Below, one piece after another: positions 1 through 6,105 of a stretch of 6,291 nt of DNA; positions within the stretch are counted from its first letter, which is position 1; every line of letters begins with the position of its first letter. The notes under the pieces were generated by a model. The model was not told the origin of the DNA. It saw only the letters and a program-made list of their open reading frames with translations, and made no database searches. Position numbers and translations under genes: made by a program. Source of the DNA: JBEKCP01 sp050014815 (GTDB lineage: Bacteria > Planctomycetota > Planctomycetia > Pirellulales > Thermoguttaceae); NCBI GenBank assembly GCA_050014815.1, contig JBEKCP010000370.1, forward strand, positions 1 to 6,291, given 5' to 3'.

Positions 1-1
1 C

Positions 2-80
2 GTGTGCCACTGCTTGCTCGCAAGCAGTGCATGCTATGACCCGCTGCAAACACACTGCTTGCAAGCAAGCAGTGGCACAC
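2..80. repeat. Paired palindromes forming a 28-bp inverted repeat
   Basis: Bases 2-29 and 53-80 are inverted copies of each other over 28 bp with one mismatch (base 19). Each arm is itself a hairpin: CACTGCTTGC, two bases, then GCAAGCAGTG, at 8-29 and 53-74. The left unit has an outer tail GTGTGC and the right unit an outer tail GCACAC, so two REP-like units sit head to head around a 23-bp spacer. From general knowledge, short GTGCCACTGC-type palindromes are scattered between genes in planctomycete genomes, but I could not verify copy number here. The element lies just beyond the 3' end of the minus-strand radical SAM gene, so in RNA it could act as a 3' stabilising structure or attenuator. 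No T-run follows it in that direction within the window, so a classical terminator cannot be claimed. Confidence 0.88.
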
Positions 81-95
81 TGCGGCGGAGGGGCT

Positions 96-123
96 GGGGA
101 TTGGGGATTAGGAATTGGGGATG
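96..123. repeat. Four-copy heptamer repeat (GGGGATT-like)
   Basis: Four consecutive 7-bp units are readable on the plus strand: GGGGATT (96-102), GGGGATT (103-109), AGGAATT (110-116) and GGGGATG (117-123). The two central units diverge slightly. The tract covers the stop codon and last residues of the minus-strand radical SAM gene, which therefore ends inside repeat DNA. It lies 16 bp from the paired palindromes, so the two may form one composite intergenic repeat element. G-rich heptamers of this type could support slipped-strand length change. Confidence 0.8.
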
Positions 124-1514
124 AGAGACCCGGTGCGACCGCTCAAGACCGGATCGCCCTCGGCGTAGAACTCCCAGGAGCTCATGGCGTGGCCCAGGCT
201 GAGCCACTTCTTCAGATCCTGTTTCTTGAGTTTTCCCCGCTGCACGAGGTCAAAGTACGGCCGGATCTCCAATTCACGGTAGAGTCGGGCAAAACGCCGA
301 TAGAACTCCTCTCGCGGCAACCGGGTCGGCACCACGGCGTGCATGGCGTCGAAACAAGTGTAGTCGCGCGTCAGTAGCTGGTCGTACTTCTCGCGGTAGA
401 GTTGGGTGCCCGGAAGCGGCGTGAGGATGGTACACTGCATGAAGGTGATCTCCGCCCGCTTCAGGTAATCGTACAAGGCATCGAAATCGTCGGCCGTCCA
501 ATCGGGATCGACCAGCAGCGCAGCCCAGATGTGAAGTCCGTTGGCCCTGAGGATTCGCATCGCTTCGGCGTTGGCGCGGGCCGTGTTCTTTTTGTTGACG
601 GAGGCCAGCGCCCGGTCGGTCGCTCCTTCCAAGCCTATCAAGACGCCCTCCAGCCCGATTTCCACCCATTGCTCAATCAGCTCGGGGTGGCGGACGATCG
701 AATCGGTGCGGCACTCCATGCCGTAGGTGTGCTGGATGCCCTCCGCCTTGATGCGCCGGGCGATCGCCGCCTCCCGGTGGTAATTCAGCATGAAGTTGTC
801 GTCCAGGAAGGCGATGTGCCGCGTGTCGATGCCGCCCAATTCTTCCAGCACGCGATCTACGCTCATCTGCCGCGTCTGGCCGCGGTAGAACTCCCACACG
901 CTGCAGAAGTTGCAGCGGTGAGGGCACCCGCGACCGGTGGCGACGGCGGTGTCGGGCTTGTTGAACGTCCAGAAGTATTCGGGGCGATATGCCGCGGTCA
1001 GGTCCCGCCTTGGCCGGGCCACGGCGTCCATGTTGAATGCGGGGACCGTCCAGCCATTGCGAACGAACCCGCCGTCGCCGTCCCTCCAGGCCAGGTTGGG
1101 CACATCTTTCAGGCCGTCCCCTTTCGACACGGCGGCGATCAAGTGCGGGAAGACGTGCTCCCCCTCCCCCAGGCATACCGCGTCCACGCAGGGCAGAAAG
1201 AAGTCCTCCGGCAACAGCGTCGCATGATGGCCTCCCACGGCCGTGAAGACCTCTCCATTCCAGCGCTTGGCAGTCGCCAGAACTTTTTGTGCCGCATAGA
1301 CTTCCGTCGTCAGCGCGGTCACGCAGACCACGTCCGGAGCGAACCGGTCCAACACGCCCGCCAGATCGCTCTCCAGCCGCATGTCCAAGATGGCCACGTC
1401 GTGGTCGGGGACCATCGCGGCGAGGATCTCCAGGGCCAGCGGCTCCGGCATCGCAACCAACCGATACCCGACGCGTCCCCGGTTCACGTCCGGCTGGACC
1501 AGGAGAATACGCAC
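108..1514 (-). CDS. B12-binding-type radical SAM protein
   Basis: This is a 468-residue cytoplasmic enzyme. Residues 1-140 look like a Rossmann-type cobalamin-binding domain: an N-terminal MRILLVQP strand, GGHH at 94-97 and GEGE at 116-119, features common in B12-binding radical SAM proteins. The usual DxHxxG lower-ligand motif is absent (LDMRLE at that place), so any cobalamin would be bound without His ligation. The radical SAM core follows, with the CX3CX2C [4Fe-4S] motif at C197, C201 and C204, then FLDDNF at 236-241, GLEG repeats near 287-297 and a late-barrel TPLPGT near 365. Such enzymes reductively cleave S-adenosylmethionine; many family members are methylases, some in hopanoid or lipid modification, but the substrate here cannot be read. 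The start is GTG, chosen because AGAGG lies 6 bases upstream and the MRILLVQP strand begins there. The last residues (SLIPNS) and the TAA stop come from a heptamer repeat. It is divergent from the helical-repeat gene, and no partner gene is visible. Confidence 0.9.
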   Translation of the reverse strand: MRILLVQPDVNRGRVGYRLVAMPEPLALEILAAMVPDHDVAILDMRLESDLAGVLDRFAPDVVCVTALTTEVYAAQKVLATAKRWNGEVFTAVGGHHATLLPEDFFLPCVDAVCLGEGEHVFPHLIAAVSKGDGLKDVPNLAWRDGDGGFVRNGWTVPAFNMDAVARPRRDLTAAYRPEYFWTFNKPDTAVATGRGCPHRCNFCSVWEFYRGQTRQMSVDRVLEELGGIDTRHIAFLDDNFMLNYHREAAIARRIKAEGIQHTYGMECRTDSIVRHPELIEQWVEIGLEGVLIGLEGATDRALASVNKKNTARANAEAMRILRANGLHIWAALLVDPDWTADDFDALYDYLKRAEITFMQCTILTPLPGTQLYREKYDQLLTRDYTCFDAMHAVVPTRLPREEFYRRFARLYRELEIRPYFDLVQRGKLKKQDLKKWLSLGHAMSSWEFYAEGDPVLSGRTGSLIPNS

Positions 1515-1520
1515 GCGACA

Positions 1521-1525
1521 CCTCT
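1521..1525 (-). promoter_or_regulatory. Ribosome-binding site of the radical SAM gene
   Basis: Read on the minus strand this is AGAGG, followed by six bases and then GTG at 1514-1512. It decides the GTG start, because no ATG in frame gives a full N-terminal beta strand. An overlapping GTG at 1521-1519 belongs to a different frame and is not used. Confidence 0.65.
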
Positions 1526-1569
1526 ATGTTTGGGGGCCCTGCCGGGCCAAGTCCTCCGGAATGCCGCCT

Positions 1570-1594
1570 CCAGGTGCAGCCTCATAACACCTGG
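1570..1594 (-). other. Small hairpin in the radical SAM 5' leader
   Basis: CCAGGTG (1570-1576) and CACCTGG (1588-1594) form a perfect 7-bp stem with an 11-base loop. If the promoter at 1607-1635 is used, this hairpin lies almost at the 5' end of the transcript, about 55 bases before the start codon. It could stabilise the leader or be an operator-like dyad; function is unproven. Confidence 0.35.
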
Positions 1595-1606
1595 TCTGCG
1601 GGGGGC

Positions 1607-1635
1607 ATTGTAGACTTATGGTTGCGGTCCGGCAA
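1607..1635 (-). promoter_or_regulatory. Sigma70-like promoter candidate for the radical SAM gene
   Basis: On the minus strand there is TTGCCG (1635-1630; 4 of 6 match to TTGACA), a 17-bp spacer, and TACAAT (1612-1607; 5 of 6 match to TATAAT). Spacing and orientation are ideal and transcription would begin near base 1600, giving a leader of roughly 85 bases. This is the best promoter-like sequence in the window, but it rests on motif matching only. Confidence 0.45.
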
Positions 1636-1690
1636 TCGCATTTGCCCGAGAGGCGGGTTTCGCTGTATTTTGGGGTATCCGCGTCTCGTG

Positions 1691-1696
1691 TAGAAT
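1691..1696 (+). promoter_or_regulatory. Weak -10 candidate for the helical-repeat gene
   Basis: TAGAAT matches the -10 consensus at 5 of 6 positions and sits in the most AT-rich part of the region upstream of the gene at 1819. No good -35 is found: TTGGGG at 1670-1675 is 15 bp away and matches poorly. A second option is TTGCCC (1642-1647) with TATTTT (1666-1671), spacer 18. Neither is strong. Confidence 0.22.
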
Positions 1697-1779
1697 AAAC
1701 GCCAGCGGGTGAGGACCGCGGCGAGGTGTCCACCCACGAGGGCCGCAAACGTCCGGGCCCCCCGGCGAACCGTCAATCA

Positions 1780-1796
1780 GCGGCCGTCAAGGCCGC
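1780..1796 (+). other. Leader hairpin upstream of the helical-repeat gene
   Basis: GCGGCC (1780-1785) and GGCCGC (1791-1796) form a perfect 6-bp all-GC stem with the 5-base loop GTCAA. It ends 22 bases before the ATG at 1819 and just before the ribosome-binding site. The sequence GGCCGC also occurs at 1741-1746, so the first arm has two possible partners. No T-run follows, so it is not a terminator. Confidence 0.35.
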
Positions 1797-1804
1797 AGCC
1801 GCTT

Positions 1805-1810
1805 GAAAGG
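1805..1810 (+). promoter_or_regulatory. Ribosome-binding site of the helical-repeat gene
   Basis: GAAAGG precedes the ATG at 1819 by 8 bases. Together with the signal peptide that begins at this ATG, it fixes the start. Confidence 0.6.
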
Positions 1811-1818
1811 CAATCGCC

Positions 1819-4812
1819 ATGAATCGCAGAAGACTCTCTCTCGTGTTGGCGGCATGCGCCGTGTGGGCAGGCGGCTGCCTCGCTTGGGCTGACGAGAATC
1901 CCAAGGCCCCGCCGGTGGTCTACCTGGGAAGATCGTCCGTATTCACCCTTCCGGGCGGCAAGGAGGCAATTTGCGGTCGGATGTTGCGGGAGCTGGCGCG
2001 GGAGTCGTTTCTCGTGGCCGCCCGCGATCAGCTTGGATTGCGGACCCGCGACGTTTCGCTCGGCGACGAGATGCCCGGCGGAGGCGACAACGCCCCCTTT
2101 GAAGTGCTCACGGTCTCCAACGACCAATCCATCTTGGATGTCCGGCGGGGGTTTGAATCGCCGGGCAAGACGCTGCGGCACGAGATGCTTGGGTGGGCCC
2201 CGGCGCCGGCCGAGGAAATCTCAAAGGGCAAGTCCTTCACGCCGATCGACTACCGGGCATTTCTGGCGGAGATGGAGAAGCTCTCCCGCGGCGGGTTTGC
2301 TGACGCCATCAGGCAGGCCGGTTTCCATGGGAAGCCCAACTCGCTGAAGGATTCGGCCGACGTTCCCCAAGAGATCGAGAAGGCGCTGAAGAAGATGGAC
2401 TTCATGTCGCAGTTCTCTGCGGTCCGTCAACTGCACGAGCTCATCCGCACCGACGGCGAGTCGCCGGAGCGGCTCGGGGCGCTTGTGCGAGGTTACGCCA
2501 ACCTCGGGTTGCTCACGGAATTCCACTGGCATCCCGCGCACAAGGCATTCAAGGCCCGATCGCTCGTTTACGCCCAGCGGATGGCCTCCGCCGACAAGCA
2601 GCCGTGGCGGGCGGCCTGGCATCGCGCATACGCCTTCGCGCTGGCGGGGCTGCACCAGCTTGCGCTGGAGGATCTGGAAACCGCGGAGAAACAGTGGAAG
2701 GCGAAAGAGGACCGCGAGCGGCCCGGCTGGGTCGATTTGATCGACGCCTACTGCCGCTTCGCCCACGCGCGGCTCAAAGCGGCCGATGAGGAAGGGCCGG
2801 AACAGAACCTCGCCCAACTGCTGTGGTTTGACAGCATCCAGCATTCCTATTACAAGCCGGCGACCATCGAGGCGGCCGTACAGGTGCTCCAGAAGGTTCC
2901 GGACTGCTACCCCGTTCTGGACGGCCTGTGCCAGTTGGGTGGAACATTCAGCGGGCAGGAAACCACCGTCGCGCTGGTGATTTCAGGCAAGACCATTTAT
3001 CCGCGGGCGCTGGCCATCGCCGGCCTGCCGCCCTCGGCGGTCAAGATTGTCGAGGCCGCCGGGGAGGATTCCGACGCGGACGGCGGGATGCCGGTCAAGG
3101 AGTTCGGGTTGCGGGGGAAGTTGATCCGCGCGCTCGTGGAGAGCGACCGGAGTGTCCCGGCGAAGACGGCCGGCGCCGCGCCGCCAGCCGAGGCCGCGGC
3201 CCTGGACCGCGGCGAGCCTTCCTGGGTCTGCCTGGGACACCTGATTAGCAACTTGTCGTTCGCGCAGGCTTGGCGACACGCGCGATACCTGCACAGCCAT
3301 GTGGAGGAGCCGGCCGCCGACTTTGTCAAGGTGGCCGCGCCGCTGGTGGAAGTGCACCCCTATCGCCAGTACCTCGCCACCTTCATTAGAAATTCCGTCG
3401 CCCTGGGGGCTGCCTGGGAGAAGGTGTCGATTCCGGCGCCGGACGACCTGGGGTACCAGGAAGCCGCCATGTGGCTGCCCTATCGGTCGTGGCACTTGCC
3501 CACCGCGGCGGGAATCGAGCAGGTGGTCGACTGTCAAAAGGACGGCACGTGCCGCGAGTTCTACCTGCGGGGGGACAGCAAGGACGAGGATTGTGCGTGG
3601 TGGAGTGCGGCTCTATTGCGCGGAAGTCCTTTTTCGCCGGTTGGTCTGATCCTCGGCATCGAGTTCTGCGGCGACAAATACAAGTCGCGTTTCGGGGAGT
3701 GGGAGAAGGCGGCGGCTGACCATCCTGCGGTGGCCATGGCTTTCGCCCACCGGGCCATAGCCGCCGATCGTTGGGAGGAAGCGGAAAAATGGCTAAAGCT
3801 CGTGGCGGTGGCCGGCGGCGTCGAGGCATTCGAGCAACTGGCCAAGGCGTATGCATCGCACGGGCAGTGGCATCTTTGGGTAGCTACGCTGGAGTATTCC
3901 CTCACCCGCCCCCATCCTAATCTCTGGCGCGCGACGGCCAATACCAGCCTCGCCCGCTATTATATGCACTGCAAACAATGGGAGAAGGCAGTGCCCTACG
4001 CCCAGGAGGCGACTGATGCCGTTTCGGATTGGGGGATGCGGGTCCTGGCCGAGTGTCGCGAGCAGATGCACGATTGGACCGCCGCGGAGGATATCTACCG
4101 GGCCATGGCCGAGCGTTATTCAGGCTCGGCGCCGGAATGGTACGATTTCTGCCGCCGCACCGGCCACGGTGATATCGCCTCTGCCCGCAGGGCCTTCGCA
4201 GCGGTGGTTGGCCCCAGGAGGGTCCTGTGCAACGGGAACGCCGCGGCCTATTACCTGTTGGAGAAGGAGCCGGTCAAAGCAAAATCCGTCCTGCGGCACC
4301 AGTCCCGCGACGGAAATCCGGTGTATGACCTGCACCTGGCCCTCTTTGCCGATCAGGCGCACGACAACGCCACCCGCGACACAATCCTCGCTCGCGTCAA
4401 GCAGAATGCCGCGCAGTACCGGTGGACGGGGAGCCGGCGGAGCTATGCGAGTCTCGGCGCGCTGGCCGGACTCATCGCCGACGATCTGGCCAAAGGGGGA
4501 AAGGGCGAAATCGACCTGGCTGCCGCCGAGCGGCTCAGTCCCCCGGAGCCCTTCGAGGACGACGATGTTCGCCCCATACCGGAGAGCAAGCCGGCAGTCG
4601 CCTTCGCCTACCTGTTGGGCCGCTATCTCGACCAGCACGGCAAGCCCGAGCTGGCCCAGCGCTGCTGGAAGCGTTGCCTGGCCGAGACGGATTTCGTTTC
4701 CGATTTCAATCGCACGCTGGCGGCGGCCGAGTTGCTCTCCCGGGGTATCCAGGTTGAATCCGAAAAGTCGCGCCCGCACGAAGCCGAGGGACAACCGAAG
4801 TCCCCGCCATGA
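1819..4812 (+). CDS. Large exported TPR-like helical-repeat protein, function unknown
   Basis: This is a 997-residue protein. Residues 1-24 form a signal peptide: a basic MNRRR start, a hydrophobic stretch and an AWA site before Asp25. C20 in AGGC resembles a lipobox only weakly, so export by signal peptidase I is more likely. Residues about 25-130 form a distinct N-terminal segment I cannot assign. From about residue 200 the protein is almost wholly alpha-helical, with TPR-like paired helices at about 260-330 (rich in Ala, Trp and Leu, after FHWHPAHKAF at 235-244), at about 635-660 and at 690-790 (for example YAQEATDAV, then DWTAAEDIYRAMAERY). There is no further membrane helix, no heme or metal motif and no catalytic motif that I recognise. 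Such repeats usually mediate protein binding, so a periplasmic or surface scaffold is a reasonable inference. It resembles the long, lineage-restricted TPR proteins of planctomycetes. It is transcribed alone, divergent from the radical SAM gene and convergent with the hydrolase gene 43 bp downstream. Confidence 0.87.
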   Translation: MNRRRLSLVLAACAVWAGGCLAWADENPKAPPVVYLGRSSVFTLPGGKEAICGRMLRELARESFLVAARDQLGLRTRDVSLGDEMPGGGDNAPFEVLTVSNDQSILDVRRGFESPGKTLRHEMLGWAPAPAEEISKGKSFTPIDYRAFLAEMEKLSRGGFADAIRQAGFHGKPNSLKDSADVPQEIEKALKKMDFMSQFSAVRQLHELIRTDGESPERLGALVRGYANLGLLTEFHWHPAHKAFKARSLVYAQRMASADKQPWRAAWHRAYAFALAGLHQLALEDLETAEKQWKAKEDRERPGWVDLIDAYCRFAHARLKAADEEGPEQNLAQLLWFDSIQHSYYKPATIEAAVQVLQKVPDCYPVLDGLCQLGGTFSGQETTVALVISGKTIYPRALAIAGLPPSAVKIVEAAGEDSDADGGMPVKEFGLRGKLIRALVESDRSVPAKTAGAAPPAEAAALDRGEPSWVCLGHLISNLSFAQAWRHARYLHSHVEEPAADFVKVAAPLVEVHPYRQYLATFIRNSVALGAAWEKVSIPAPDDLGYQEAAMWLPYRSWHLPTAAGIEQVVDCQKDGTCREFYLRGDSKDEDCAWWSAALLRGSPFSPVGLILGIEFCGDKYKSRFGEWEKAAADHPAVAMAFAHRAIAADRWEEAEKWLKLVAVAGGVEAFEQLAKAYASHGQWHLWVATLEYSLTRPHPNLWRATANTSLARYYMHCKQWEKAVPYAQEATDAVSDWGMRVLAECREQMHDWTAAEDIYRAMAERYSGSAPEWYDFCRRTGHGDIASARRAFAAVVGPRRVLCNGNAAAYYLLEKEPVKAKSVLRHQSRDGNPVYDLHLALFADQAHDNATRDTILARVKQNAAQYRWTGSRRSYASLGALAGLIADDLAKGGKGEIDLAAAERLSPPEPFEDDDVRPIPESKPAVAFAYLLGRYLDQHGKPELAQRCWKRCLAETDFVSDFNRTLAAAELLSRGIQVESEKSRPHEAEGQPKSPP

Positions 4813-4855
4813 GGACTTATCCTCTGCTCCCTTTTGCCCCCCTCGTCCGTTACGG

Positions 4856-5935
4856 CTATTCGGGTGCGATCGGTTGAATGACGATCCGGCTTTCATCCTG
4901 CGACCGGTCGTCCTTGACGGCCGTGAGAATGTGGGTCAACCGGCCGCCCTCGACGAACATCTGCGGGCGCTCGCGCCGATAGACCTTCGTCTTGCTGCCG
5001 TCGTCCCAGGCAATATCGACGGTATAGGCGGCCGGCGGATTGGAAAGCTGCCAGTGCACCCCGTCGTCCGAATAGAAATGGATGCCACAACCGAAGCCGG
5101 CCAGCGGCCGCTCCGTGTTGTTGTCTTCGACCAGCATTTCGTACCGACCGTTGACGTACGCGATGTCGGGATCTTCGTACCGGTTCCAGTCGGGCTTCTG
5201 AGGCAGGTTCCGCCACACATCGCGGTTCTCGACCGTCCAAGGCCCGGCCAACGACCGTGCCGACGCGATGCAGATGAGCATCTCAGGCGCTTGCCGATAG
5301 CCCAACAAGAGGGTGCCGTCGGGACGCACGCAGGGCGCCGGATTGGTCGCGTCGCACACGGGGCATCTCTTGCTCTGCACGAGGTTCGGCAGCGGTTTGT
5401 CGATCCGCCGCCACGGCCCCGTAATCTCGTCGGCCGTCGCAAAGCCGATCGCTCGCTCGCCTGTCTTGCCGTTCAGATTCGAACCGATGTAGAACAGGGC
5501 ATATTGCCGGCCGAGGCGAACGATCTTCGGATTGTGGGCCATGCGGCCGTCCCAGAATCCTCCCTCCCGCGGCCCGATGACCTGTTCGACGAAACGGTAT
5601 GGCCCTTCCGGCCGGTCGGCAACTGCCCGTACGATTTCGGACTGCGTTCGATAACCGTCAGGAAAGGTGGATGCCTTGGGCCAGCGCGACGCGAACAGGT
5701 GGTACGTGTCGCCGACCTTGATCAGCGAAGGGCACCAGACGTAATAGCCCTTCATGGAGAACCCGCCGTCTTTCGGCACGGGCAGCAAGCGTTGCGAGAG
5801 CAGTTTCCTGGCCTGCGCGGGCGATCCGGCAGGGCGGGGTGAAGCGTCGGGCTGCCCATCGCCCCGCGCGTGCGGGACGCCGACCGGCAGACCCAAGGCC
5901 GCGGCGGCTATGATCGCACGGATTGGCAAACGCAT
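4856..5935 (-). CDS. Exported GH43-like five-bladed beta-propeller glycoside hydrolase
   Basis: This is a 359-residue exported protein. ATG at 5935 is chosen because AGAGG lies 7 bases upstream and a signal peptide begins there (MRLPIR, then an Ala- and Leu-rich core to about residue 20, with cleavage near HARG, residues 22-25). The frame stays open 32 codons further upstream, but that part is repeat DNA. The mature protein shows the repeating blade pattern of GH43/GH32-type propellers: WCPSLIKVGDTYHLFASRW from 67, WDGRMAHNPKIV from 128, GPW at 173-175 and 231-233, YEDPDIAYVNGRYEMLVED from 253, and ERPQ at 322-325. The family usually cleaves arabinosyl, xylosyl or related glycosides; the substrate here is unknown. 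Acidic candidates are D129, E254 and D255, but Cys68 lies where GH43 enzymes usually have the Asp base. C191, C194 and C202 form a small Cys cluster. The exact family (GH43, GH117, GH130 or an unclassified propeller) is uncertain. Confidence 0.87.
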   Translation of the reverse strand: MRLPIRAIIAAAALGLPVGVPHARGDGQPDASPRPAGSPAQARKLLSQRLLPVPKDGGFSMKGYYVWCPSLIKVGDTYHLFASRWPKASTFPDGYRTQSEIVRAVADRPEGPYRFVEQVIGPREGGFWDGRMAHNPKIVRLGRQYALFYIGSNLNGKTGERAIGFATADEITGPWRRIDKPLPNLVQSKRCPVCDATNPAPCVRPDGTLLLGYRQAPEMLICIASARSLAGPWTVENRDVWRNLPQKPDWNRYEDPDIAYVNGRYEMLVEDNNTERPLAGFGCGIHFYSDDGVHWQLSNPPAAYTVDIAWDDGSKTKVYRRERPQMFVEGGRLTHILTAVKDDRSQDESRIVIQPIAPE

Positions 5936-5942
5936 GGCTTGA

Positions 5943-5947
5943 CCTCT
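5943..5947 (-). promoter_or_regulatory. Ribosome-binding site of the hydrolase gene
   Basis: Read on the minus strand this is AGAGG, with 7 bases before the ATG at 5935-5933. It supports the shorter 359-residue product over the 391-residue reading that would start at 6031 without a comparable site. Confidence 0.7.
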
Positions 5948-5968
5948 TGTTGGAGGGGATAAGTCCAA

Positions 5969-6067
5969 GGACGGGAAAAAGGGGGCACTGATTTCCGTGC
6001 ATTTCATACTTATCGCCGCCGTTGTCTCCATCTACCTTGCCAATATCAGTGTCCCCTTTTCCTGTCC
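5969..6067. repeat. Imperfect inverted repeat with GGGGACACTGAT-type ends
   Basis: The left arm (5969-5994) begins GGACGGGAAAAAGGGGGCAC and the right arm (6042-6067), read on the minus strand, begins GGACAGGAAAAGGGGACAC. Over about 26 bases they differ by a few substitutions and one A insertion, and both continue into CACTGAT. The 47-bp interior has no gene. Motifs such as AAAAGGGGACA in inverted pairs are known from repeats mobilised by REP-associated tyrosine (RAYT/TnpA_REP) transposases, so a non-autonomous mobile repeat is a plausible inference. No transposase is present. The element lies 34 bp upstream of the hydrolase start and 38 bp beyond the stop of the edge gene, so it may also act as a transcript-ending or leader structure. 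Confidence 0.75.
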
Positions 6068-6105
6068 GACATGATGAGATCTTTCCTGAGATTGTACAAG
6101 CTCAT

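Larger units (their letters stand above)
1515..1818. other. Divergent intergenic region
   Basis: This 304-bp stretch separates two divergently transcribed genes. I see no credible gene in it: the short open frames on both strands are rich in Arg and Pro, have no plausible ribosome-binding sites, and look like chance frames. It holds the promoter candidates and hairpins listed separately, plus a 5-bp stem with a 3-base loop at 1752-1764 that is probably just a GC-rich accident. Confidence 0.7.

Noticed and set aside
2..80. A CRISPR array or tRNA at the left edge
   Set aside because: There are only two repeat units, in inverted arrangement and self-palindromic, with one 23-bp spacer and no cloverleaf. 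This fits REP-like repeats and not a CRISPR array or tRNA.
402..1613. A 403-codon plus-strand open frame antisense to the radical SAM gene
   Set aside because: The opposite strand carries clear radical SAM and B12-domain motifs. The antisense product has no recognisable motif, and its composition (Arg-, His- and Val-rich) follows from the codons of the real gene.
1582..1776. A 64-codon minus-strand frame in the divergent intergenic region
   Set aside because: It lies upstream of the radical SAM gene with no ribosome-binding site, an Arg-rich composition and no recognisable feature, and it overlaps the best promoter candidate.
4811..4830. A possible bidirectional terminator between the convergent genes (GAGGA, CTTA loop, TCCTC at 4811-4824)
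   Set aside because: The stem is only 5 bp, overlaps the stop codon, and the nearest T-run (TTTT) comes about eight bases later with C in between, so it is too weak to call.
4016..5842. A 608-codon plus-strand open frame spanning the 3' part of the helical-repeat gene and most of the hydrolase gene
   Set aside because: It overlaps two well-supported genes in other frames, is very rich in Arg, Pro and Ser, shows no domain or ribosome-binding site, and is the kind of long chance frame expected in GC-rich DNA.
5936..6031. A 32-residue N-terminal extension of the hydrolase from an ATG at 6031
   Set aside because: It would bury the signal peptide inside the protein, is encoded by the inverted-repeat region and lacks a good ribosome-binding site. 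The ATG at 5935 has AGAGG at the right distance.
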